Below are positions 1 through 5,328 of a stretch of DNA of 12,280 nt, one piece after another (positions within the stretch are counted from its first letter, which is position 1; each line of letters starts with the position of its first letter). The position numbers were made by a program, and so were the translations under genes. A model generated the notes under the pieces. It was not told the origin of the DNA. It made no database searches and saw nothing but the letters and a program-made list of their open reading frames with translations. Source of the DNA: an uncultured Porphyromonadaceae bacterium (GTDB taxonomy: Bacteria > Bacteroidota > Bacteroidia > Bacteroidales > Porphyromonadaceae); contig CAMYAB010000022.1 of NCBI GenBank assembly GCA_947253625.1, forward strand, positions 1 through 12,280, in the 5' to 3' direction.

Positions 1-234
1 CTTGTGAAGAAAAGAGTAATACGTCCTCTACTCCAGCGAGATACACATCATTCGCTTTTTCTTGGGGCGAGAGATCTTTTTATCCGACCTTGTCGTTTTT
101 TTCTCCGGACAAAAGGAACTTTTTCCCCTCGACTGACAAACCAGGATGCTCACCGATGCCCCAAAGAAATCACGAAGTCTTCGGCTCGAACCACAAATAG
201 CTTTAGCGTGCGGAATGGAGGTCGATCAAGGTTA
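1..234. other. Left-edge region with no supportable gene
   Basis: A reading frame is open on the + strand from a GTG at position 4 to 324, but its translation resembles no family I know, is rich in Arg, Phe and Thr, and runs through the lipoprotein promoter at 235-265. A small hairpin (CGAC, loop CTT, GTCG at 85-95) is followed by seven T, but four base pairs are too few to call a terminator. The region is probably the intergenic space between an upstream gene outside the window and the lipoprotein pair. Confidence 0.5.
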
Positions 235-265
235 TTTGCTCCTTTGGTAAATTTTTTTATCTTTG
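235..265 (+). promoter_or_regulatory. Bacteroidetes-type promoter of lipoprotein gene 1
   Basis: A TTTG (-33 box) at 235-238 is followed, after a 19-nt spacer, by TATCTTTG at 258-265, a full match to the Bacteroidetes -7 consensus TAnnTTTG. The predicted transcription start is near 272, giving a leader of about 60 nt before the ATG at 333. The spacer holds a run of seven T (252-258) abutting the -7 box. Confidence 0.75.
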
Positions 266-283
266 CGCGCCAGAGTGAAAAAG

Positions 284-299
284 GGAGGCTTGCGCCCCC
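284..299 (+). promoter_or_regulatory. Leader hairpin of lipoprotein gene 1
   Basis: In the predicted 5' leader, GGaGGC (284-289) can pair with GCCcCC (294-299) around a TTGC loop with one mismatch. The second paralogue has a hairpin at the same place in its leader (931-941), and the flanking GTGA..AAAGGG and AACTTT segments are shared too. Conservation could reflect recent duplication or a function in mRNA stability or translation. Confidence 0.35.
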
Positions 300-332
300 G
301 ATGGTTACAACTTTCACGAAATGACTAAACGT

Positions 333-821
333 ATGAAAACAAACAATTTCTACCGGACACTCCTTGGTGTCCTTGCTACTGTCCTCCTCATCTCCTGCGG
401 AAATAAGGCGGACAATAACCCCGACAACAAGCAAACTTTTCCCGCAAAAGGGGCGATCTACCTCCACCCTGTCCCCATCGAGCATCAGGCGGACAACGAC
501 CTCTCCGCAGAGGGAATCCTCTTTTTGGGAAATGGTGAGGCAGAGCTTATTTCGCTCTACAAAGCACCCAAGGACAAGATTGGCACCTATATGCCCTGCA
601 AGGTGAGCTACGACCCTACCCAAAAGGTGCTGACAATGATCATCCCTAACCTCGAAGCCGCAGAAGGTGAGGCGAAAGAGATGGTAGTGCGGGCTAAGTA
701 CGACGAGACTAAGGACACCCTTACCCAAATCTCAAGTGGGCCAAGAGACGAAAGACTGGTGCTGCGTCGCAGTCACCTCAAGCAGTCGGACCTCACTCTG
801 ACCCAACGAAGCAAGCTCTAA
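333..821 (+). CDS. Small secreted lipoprotein of unknown function, paralogue 1
   Basis: A 162-residue predicted lipoprotein. Residues 1-21 form a type II signal peptide: a charged start (MKTNNFYR), a hydrophobic stretch GVLATVLLI, and the lipobox L19-I20-S21-C22, so Cys22 should be lipidated and the protein anchored in the cell envelope. The mature part starts with an Asn/Asp/Lys-rich linker, then soluble, beta-rich-looking sequence with SAEGILFLGNG near 58-68 and CKVSYDPTQKVLT at 89-101. I do not recognise a family. I chose the ATG at 333 rather than the in-frame ATG at 321 because it aligns exactly with the paralogue's start. The 978-1460 gene encodes a close paralogue: 42 of the first 45 residues are identical, the centre diverges, and the C-terminal third is again similar. 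The gene has its own promoter and no convincing terminator before the next gene, so partial read-through is possible. Confidence 0.85.
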   Translation: MKTNNFYRTLLGVLATVLLISCGNKADNNPDNKQTFPAKGAIYLHPVPIEHQADNDLSAEGILFLGNGEAELISLYKAPKDKIGTYMPCKVSYDPTQKVLTMIIPNLEAAEGEAKEMVVRAKYDETKDTLTQISSGPRDERLVLRRSHLKQSDLTLTQRSKL

Positions 822-877
822 TGGCGGACTTTCTCTCCCATCCGTCAAGATTTTGGCTCGGATCTGAGCCGCAAAGA

Positions 878-907
878 TTTGGTCGATTGTTTTTTTTTTT
901 ATGTTTG
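878..907 (+). promoter_or_regulatory. Bacteroidetes-type promoter of lipoprotein gene 2 with poly-T spacer
   Basis: TTTG at 878-881 and TATGTTTG at 900-907 match the -33 and -7 boxes with an 18-nt spacer. A run of 11 T (890-900) fills most of the spacer and provides the first T of the -7 box. The predicted start is near 914, giving a leader of about 64 nt. A change of one T in the tract would bring the spacing to the 19 nt seen in paralogue 1. Confidence 0.7.
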
Positions 908-930
908 TGCACTAAATAGGGTGACGAAAG

Positions 931-941
931 GGGGCTTCCCC
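931..941 (+). promoter_or_regulatory. Leader hairpin of lipoprotein gene 2
   Basis: GGGG (931-934) faces CCCC (938-941) across a CTT loop in the predicted 5' leader, matching in position the hairpin at 284-299 in paralogue 1. The role is unknown. Confidence 0.3.
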
Positions 942-977
942 ACAGGTCACGCATAACTTTTTCAAATTTACCAAAGC

Positions 978-1460
978 ATGAAATCCAACAAATTCTACCG
1001 GACGCTACTTGGTGTCCTCGCTACTGTCCTCCTCATCTCCTGCGGAAACAAGGCGGGCAATAACCCCGACAACAAGCAAACCTTTCCAGCAAAAGGGGCG
1101 ATCTACCTCCATGAGTTTTCTGCAGATGTTCAGAAAGAGGACGGTATGTCAGCTACCGGGATATACTTTGCCGGAAATGGTGTGGCCGAACACTTTGTGC
1201 TCCAAGTAGCCCCCGATGATAAGTCAGGCTTCTTCAAGACCTGCAAGGTGAGCTACGATCCTACCCAAAAGGTGCTGACGTTGACCGTCAGTGATCGCAA
1301 TGAAGCGGGTAAGGAGATAGAGGTGAAGGAGCAACTCAAGTACGACGAGACCAATGATACCCTGACACAGATCAGCAGTGATCCAAAGGAGGCAAAAGTG
1401 GTGCTGAAACGGAGTAAGCTGAAGCGCTCTGAGCTCAAGCTGACCGAGCACAAGCTCTAA
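978..1460 (+). CDS. Small secreted lipoprotein of unknown function, paralogue 2
   Basis: A 160-residue predicted lipoprotein and close paralogue of the preceding gene. The signal peptide is nearly identical, with lipobox L19-I20-S21-C22, followed by a polar linker (GNKAGNNPDNK). Residues 46-88 are mostly different from paralogue 1 apart from a shared SA-GI-F-GNG skeleton. Residues 89-101 (CKVSYDPTQKVLT) and the tail with YDET.DTLTQISS and repeated Leu-Lys pairs are conserved. The ATG at 978 is the only sensible start, directly before the signal peptide. No enzymatic motif or known domain is recognised; an envelope location is inferred from the lipobox. The gene has its own promoter, and transcription should end at the strong hairpin at 1521-1560. 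Confidence 0.85.
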   Translation: MKSNKFYRTLLGVLATVLLISCGNKAGNNPDNKQTFPAKGAIYLHEFSADVQKEDGMSATGIYFAGNGVAEHFVLQVAPDDKSGFFKTCKVSYDPTQKVLTLTVSDRNEAGKEIEVKEQLKYDETNDTLTQISSDPKEAKVVLKRSKLKRSELKLTEHKL

Positions 1461-1520
1461 GGAGACTTGCCCCCCCCTCCCCGAGAGGCACAGTCGTTGT
1501 GTCGCCGGAGCCATAAAATG

Positions 1521-1560
1521 AGTGCCGACCCCGAGAGATCCGGGGTCGGCACTTTTTTTT
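1521..1560 (+). terminator. Strong intrinsic terminator after the lipoprotein pair
   Basis: A perfect 13-bp stem (AGTGCCGACCCCG at 1521-1533 with CGGGGTCGGCACT at 1541-1553), a 7-nt loop and eight T (1553-1560). It lies 60 nt after the stop codon of the second lipoprotein and directly before the promoter element of the methyltransferase operon, so it insulates the two units. Confidence 0.93.
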
Positions 1561-1561
1561 G

Positions 1562-1569
1562 TAACTTTG
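1562..1569 (+). promoter_or_regulatory. -7 promoter box of the methyltransferase-ispD-recG operon
   Basis: TAACTTTG matches TAnnTTTG exactly, but no TTTG lies at the expected -33 position, which falls in the terminator stem. The box ends 5 nt before the ATG at 1575, so the transcript would begin at or next to the start codon and be leaderless or nearly so. The GSCFA gene has the same arrangement. Confidence 0.5.
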
Positions 1570-1574
1570 GGCGT

Positions 1575-2126
1575 ATGGCTCGCAAACTATCGATAAAAGA
1601 GATGAAGCGTCTCACCCGCGAGGAGTACCTCTGCTCGGAGACACTTCCTATCGTGACTGTGGTGGACAACGTACGCAGTCTGCACAATGTCGGCTCAATC
1701 TTTCGGACGGCCGACTCGCTCGGACTACGTCGGCTCGTCCTTTGTGGAATCACCGGCACACCTCCTCACCCGGAGCTGCACAAGAGTGCTCTCGGTGCCG
1801 AGGAGGTGGTGGAGTGGGTGCACTATGATCGGACGGCCGATGCGCTCCGGGAGCTGCGTGCGTGTGGCTATACGACCTTGGCACTGGAGCAGGCCGAGGG
1901 TAGTCTCAAGCTGGGAGAGACGGATCTGGACGCGATCCTGGCGCAGGCCGAGGGGGTCGCACTGGTTTTGGGAAATGAGGTGGACGGGGTGTCACAGGAG
2001 GTGATAGACCTGTGCGACTACTGCCTTGAGATACGCCAGTACGGCACCAAGCACTCGATGAACGTGAGTGTCGCCGGAGGGATTGCCCTTTGGAGCCTTG
2101 CCCATCTATTTAGAAAGAAACAATGA
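1575..2126 (+). CDS. TrmH/SpoU-family (SPOUT) RNA 2'-O-methyltransferase
   Basis: A 183-residue protein predicted to transfer a methyl group from S-adenosylmethionine to a ribose 2'-OH in tRNA or rRNA. It shows the three SpoU motifs: motif 1 VRSLHNVGSIFRTADSLG (about 33-50), with the conserved Asn38 and catalytic-type Arg44; motif 2 VLGNEVDGVS (131-140); and motif 3 HSMNVSVAGGIALW (160-173). Motifs 2 and 3 form the knotted cofactor site in this family. The protein is little more than the SPOUT core with a short basic N-terminus (ARKLSIKEMKRLTREEY) and no separate L30e-like substrate domain, so the RNA target cannot be read from the sequence. The reading frame is open further upstream, but that part would translate the terminator hairpin; ATG 1575 is the correct start. 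Its stop overlaps the ispD start in ATGA, indicating translational coupling. Confidence 0.88.
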   Translation: MARKLSIKEMKRLTREEYLCSETLPIVTVVDNVRSLHNVGSIFRTADSLGLRRLVLCGITGTPPHPELHKSALGAEEVVEWVHYDRTADALRELRACGYTTLALEQAEGSLKLGETDLDAILAQAEGVALVLGNEVDGVSQEVIDLCDYCLEIRQYGTKHSMNVSVAGGIALWSLAHLFRKKQ

Positions 2127-2842
2127 TGAGCCAATCACTTGCCGTAGTCATAGTCGCCGGAGGATCCGGCACACGGATGGGAGCCGACCGCCCCAAGCAA
2201 TACCTTGACCTAGAGGGTCGTCCGATACTCTGCCACACTGTCCAAGCTGTCTCCGACCTTTTGGGGCCGGCCGACAGTGTCATTGTCGTAGTGCCTCCTG
2301 CCGATTGCTCGGCTGTCAGCCAAATGATAGCTGACCACTGCACTGTGGCACAGGAGCTCAGGGTTGTCCCCGGTGGGGTATCCCGTGCCGACAGTGTCCA
2401 AAACGGTCTCCAAAAAGTACCGGAGCATGCCCATACTGTGGCGATTCATGATGGGGTTCGGCCCTTTGTGACGGCCTCCCTGTGGTCTCGGTTGATGGCG
2501 GCTCGGATGAGAGGCGATGCCTCTGTGATACCGGCACTTCATCCGGTGGAGTCGGTGAGGATAGTGGAGTCGGATAGCTGCACCACAGTGCCGCGGGATA
2601 CGGTCTACTTGGTGCAGACACCACAGCTCTTTGCGCCACGGCTCCTCATGGAGGCCTACTGGAGGTACATGCTTGATCCGCATGAAGGGCTGACCGATGA
2701 TGCCGGTATCGTCACAGAGTACATGCACATCGTGCCGACAGTGGTGGAGGGGATCGACACCAATATCAAGATCACCACACCCCGAGACCTTGCCCTAGCT
2801 CGGTGGATTGTCTCCTCGGAGTCATCCGACCCCCAAGCCTAG
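2123..2842 (+). CDS. ispD: 2-C-methyl-D-erythritol 4-phosphate cytidylyltransferase
   Basis: A 239-residue cytosolic enzyme that joins CTP and methylerythritol 4-phosphate to give CDP-methylerythritol, the third step of the MEP isoprenoid pathway. The nucleotide-binding loop is VAGGSGTRMG (11-20), with the conserved Arg18 and Lys25 in RPKQYL. Further family blocks are GGVSRADSVQNGL (84-96), AIHDGVRPF (107-115), QTPQ (165-168), TDDAG (191-195) and GIDTNIKITTPRDL (210-223). Length is normal for the family. Two ATG codons are in tandem (2123 and 2126); the first overlaps the methyltransferase stop and the second directly follows it, so the exact start is uncertain by one residue. The gene precedes recG by 10 bp. 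Confidence 0.96.
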   Translation: MMSQSLAVVIVAGGSGTRMGADRPKQYLDLEGRPILCHTVQAVSDLLGPADSVIVVVPPADCSAVSQMIADHCTVAQELRVVPGGVSRADSVQNGLQKVPEHAHTVAIHDGVRPFVTASLWSRLMAARMRGDASVIPALHPVESVRIVESDSCTTVPRDTVYLVQTPQLFAPRLLMEAYWRYMLDPHEGLTDDAGIVTEYMHIVPTVVEGIDTNIKITTPRDLALARWIVSSESSDPQA

Positions 2843-2852
2843 ATCTCCCCTT

Positions 2853-4961
2853 TTGGCAACTCAGCATACCATACTAGATGCCCCTCTCGTCTACCTCAAG
2901 GGTGTAGGTGAGCGTCGCGCCAAGCTCTTGGAGCAAGACCTGGGGCTCCGCACGTACCGAGACCTTCTGGAGTACTACCCGTACCGCTATATCGACCGCA
3001 CGCGCATCTATCTTGTGCGGGAGCTACACCAGCAGATGCCCTATGTGCAGTTGCAGGGAGTGATCCGGTGCGTACAGGAGGAGGGGCGAGGACACAAGCG
3101 CAGGCTACATGCCTACCTGCAGGACTCCAGCGGAGTCGTGGAGTTGGTGTGGTTTCGGAGTGTCGACTACTTCCGTGGAACGGTGCGTGTGGGACAAGAA
3201 TATACCGTCTTTGGCAAGCCCACCTATTTCAACGGAGGCTACTCCATCTCCCATCCGGAGCTTGACCTAAAAGGGGCCCCCGGTAGTCCTGTGGGTATGC
3301 TCTACCCCATGTATCACACCAGTGAGCGGATGAAAAAAGCACGTATCGCCAGCAAGGAGATCAGCGCACTTGTCCGTGAGGTGCTGCGTGAGGCACTCGG
3401 GGCTATCCCCGAGACCCTTCCCGACTACATCATCTCTCACTACGACATGCTCTCCAGGAGTGACGCCATCCGAGCCATGCACTTCCCAAACAGTACGCGC
3501 GAACTGGAGCGTGCTCAATTGAGGCTCAAGACGGAGGAGCTTTTTTACCTTCGGATGAAGATGATCGCTCTCAAGATGAGCAGGCAGCAGCGGACCGGGG
3601 GGTATCTGTTTGCCAAGGTGGGGCCACACTTTCACCAACTCTATGATGAGGGGTTGCCCTTTGAACTCACAGGTGCTCAGAAGCGTACCTTGCGTGAGAT
3701 ACATGCCGATCTGCAGAGTGGACACCAGATGAACAGACTCCTACAGGGGGATGTGGGGTCGGGCAAGACAGCGGTGGCTCTTCTCGCCATGCTGCTCGCC
3801 GTCGACAATGGTATGCAGGCTTGCATGATGGCACCTACCGAGATATTGGCCCAGCAACACTATCGCTCCATCACTCGCCTGCTCGATGGGCAGAGTGTCT
3901 CGCTGGCCCTCCTTACCGGATCGATGCGCAAGGCAGAGAAAGAGGAGGTCACTCGTCGACTCTCGGCGGGTGAGATTGATATCCTGGTGGGGACCCATAT
4001 ACTCATTCAGGACTATGTCCGCTTTAGTCAACTCGGTATGGCAGTCATCGATGAGCAGCACCGGTTCGGAGTCTATCAGCGTAGTGTCCTATGGGACAAG
4101 AGCCGGCACTACAGCCCGCATATCCTGATCATGTCGGCCACACCTATCCCACGGACCCTGGCCCTGACCATGTATGGGGATCTGGATGTCAGTGTGCTGG
4201 ACGAGCTACCTCCCGGGCGTACCCCGATAGAGACCAGGCATGCTTTTGAGCGGACCCGCCTAGAGGTCTACACCTTTATCCGTGACCAGCTGCGACAGGG
4301 CCGTCAGGCGTATGTCGTCTATCCGCTGATAGAGGAGAGCGAAAACCTCGACTACCGGAGCGTGGAGGAGGGGTACGAAAAGCTACGCACCTCCTTTGCC
4401 GCTCATCGTGTGGGTATGGTGCATGGTCGCTTGCCGGCTGAGGAAAAAGAGAGGGTCATGCGTGCTTTTTCGGCCGGAGAGCTTGATATCCTTGTGGCGA
4501 CGACGGTGATAGAGGTCGGTGTCGATGTGCCCAATGCTTCTGTCATGCTGATCGAGAGTGCGGAGCGATTTGGGCTATCACAGTTGCATCAGCTCCGTGG
4601 CAGGGTGGGGCGAGGCACAGCTCAGAGCTACTGTATCCTCATGACTGCGGATGGAATCTCGGAAAACTCCATGAAGCGGATCCAGATCATGTGCGACTCC
4701 TCGGACGGCTTTTATATTGCTGAGGAGGATCTGAAGCTGAGGGGGCATGGCGATATGGAGGGGACGGCTCAGAGTGGCGACAGCACGATCCTAAGGGTCG
4801 CCAACCTCTCCGAGGATGGTCGTATCGTCACCTTTGTCTCCCGTCTCACGGACCATATCATTCGCGAGGACCCCACTCTCGCTTTGCCCCACAATGCGCT
4901 CATCCGCCAACGACTGTCCGAGATCATGGCGGACGAAAAGGACTGGCTGCAGATCAGTTGA
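2853..4961 (+). CDS. recG: ATP-dependent DNA helicase RecG
   Basis: A 702-residue superfamily 2 helicase that remodels stalled replication forks and branches Holliday junctions. The N-terminal part opens with LDAPLVYLKGVGERRA and holds an OB-like wedge region (about 60-140). The helicase core shows Walker A GDVGSGKT (299-306), Walker B DEQH (400-403), SATPIPRT (428-435), motif V VIEVGVDVPNA (552-562) and motif VI QLRGRVGRG (580-588). The C-terminal TRG-type segment reads DLKLRGHGDMEGTAQSG (626-642). No ATG is in frame near the N-terminus. I chose TTG 2853, just after the ispD stop, because it gives a usual family length. TTG 2808 would add 15 residues and overlap ispD by 35 bp, and the extra stretch is Pro/Ser-rich and unlike RecG. 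A probable terminator follows at 4993-5023. Confidence 0.95.
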   Translation: MATQHTILDAPLVYLKGVGERRAKLLEQDLGLRTYRDLLEYYPYRYIDRTRIYLVRELHQQMPYVQLQGVIRCVQEEGRGHKRRLHAYLQDSSGVVELVWFRSVDYFRGTVRVGQEYTVFGKPTYFNGGYSISHPELDLKGAPGSPVGMLYPMYHTSERMKKARIASKEISALVREVLREALGAIPETLPDYIISHYDMLSRSDAIRAMHFPNSTRELERAQLRLKTEELFYLRMKMIALKMSRQQRTGGYLFAKVGPHFHQLYDEGLPFELTGAQKRTLREIHADLQSGHQMNRLLQGDVGSGKTAVALLAMLLAVDNGMQACMMAPTEILAQQHYRSITRLLDGQSVSLALLTGSMRKAEKEEVTRRLSAGEIDILVGTHILIQDYVRFSQLGMAVIDEQHRFGVYQRSVLWDKSRHYSPHILIMSATPIPRTLALTMYGDLDVSVLDELPPGRTPIETRHAFERTRLEVYTFIRDQLRQGRQAYVVYPLIEESENLDYRSVEEGYEKLRTSFAAHRVGMVHGRLPAEEKERVMRAFSAGELDILVATTVIEVGVDVPNASVMLIESAERFGLSQLHQLRGRVGRGTAQSYCILMTADGISENSMKRIQIMCDSSDGFYIAEEDLKLRGHGDMEGTAQSGDSTILRVANLSEDGRIVTFVSRLTDHIIREDPTLALPHNALIRQRLSEIMADEKDWLQIS

Positions 4962-4992
4962 GTCCATTCTGTAGTGTGGGGAGCTTTGGCCC

Positions 4993-5023
4993 GGCTCAAG
5001 TGGATTGGGGGGCTTGAGTTTTT
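4993..5023 (+). terminator. Probable intrinsic terminator after recG
   Basis: CTCAAG (4995-5000) pairs with CTTGAG (5013-5018), extended by two G-U pairs, around a 12-nt G-rich loop. Five T follow (5019-5023). The stem is short and the loop large, so efficiency may be modest, but it stands 30 nt after the recG stop where a terminator is expected. Confidence 0.55.
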
Positions 5024-5053
5024 GGTGCCTTTTTCGAAATGGTCTCTTTTCCC

Positions 5054-5132
5054 TCTATCCGTCCGAGCGATCGCTTCTATCCGTGAAAAGTGTTGCTTCT
5101 ATCCGTGAAAAGTGTTGCTTCTATCCGTGAAA
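5054..5132. repeat. Four-copy array with exact 22-bp period
   Basis: The 9-mer TCTATCCGT starts at 5054, 5076, 5098 and 5120, always 22 bp apart. The second and third full units (5076-5097 and 5098-5119) are identical over all 22 positions. The first unit keeps the 9-mer and the final GCT, and the fourth matches over 13 bases (to 5132) before diverging. The array lies between the recG terminator and the GSCFA promoter, in non-coding DNA. A 22-bp spacing is about two helical turns, so the 9-mers would face the same side. It may be a protein-binding array or a minisatellite. Confidence 0.85.
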
Positions 5133-5262
5133 CTCAAGGTCCTTTGCAAGTACCTGATTATCTGTGCCTTGAAAAACACGAAAAATAGCCCGAAAAGCAG
5201 CCTCTGAGGAACAACGATTTTTAGCTTTTTTCGCCCTCTGTTTCGATGGGTGACTAGGGGTG

Positions 5263-5285
5263 TTTTGCCCAAAATTTTGGCAAAA
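5263..5285. promoter_or_regulatory. AT-rich palindrome upstream of the GSCFA gene
   Basis: TTTTGCC (5263-5269) and GGCAAAA (5279-5285) are perfect inverted arms around CAAAATTTT. A 12-bp perfect palindrome, CCAAAATTTTGG, sits at the centre (5269-5280). It is followed by an A-run rather than a T-run, so it is not a + strand terminator. Its place 44 bp before the start codon, just upstream of the -7 box at 5315, would suit an operator. No regulator gene is nearby. Confidence 0.45.
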
Positions 5286-5314
5286 AAAAGAGTCGCTTTG
5301 TGGACTATTCTGGT

Positions 5315-5322
5315 TAATTTTG
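5315..5322 (+). promoter_or_regulatory. -7 promoter box of the GSCFA-murF-dpp-ung operon
   Basis: TAATTTTG matches TAnnTTTG and ends 6 nt before the ATG at 5329, implying a leaderless or nearly leaderless transcript. The nearest upstream TTTG (5297-5300) is only 14 nt away, so there is no correctly spaced -33 box. The call rests on the -7 box and its position. Confidence 0.4.
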
Positions 5323-5328
5323 TCGGGT

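Larger units (their letters stand above)
333..1460 (+). repeat. Tandem duplication of a lipoprotein gene (period about 645 bp)
   Basis: The genes starting at 333 and 978 are direct repeats. Nucleotide similarity is very high over about the first 135 coding bases, drops abruptly in the middle, and returns around the CKVSYDPTQKVLT segment (about 597 and 1242). The leaders also share a hairpin and promoter layout, so the duplicated unit included the regulatory region. Confidence 0.8.

Noticed and set aside
4..324. 106-residue + strand reading frame at the left edge
   Set aside because: It starts with GTG, crosses a well-matched promoter and leader hairpin, resembles no family and has non-coding-like composition.
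150..728. 192-residue - strand reading frame
   Set aside because: It is antisense to the lipoprotein gene and covers its promoter; the translation is Val/Leu/His-rich and unlike any family.
855..870. Hairpin GGCTC/GAGCC after lipoprotein gene 1
   Set aside because: Only five pairs, and the poly-T run starts 20 nt later and belongs to the next promoter; not a credible terminator.
5191..5233. Imperfect inverted repeat CGAAAAGC / GCTTTTTTCG with an inner CCTCTGAGG
   Set aside because: The arms need a 2-nt bulge and the sequence is low-complexity A/T-rich; chance pairing is likely.
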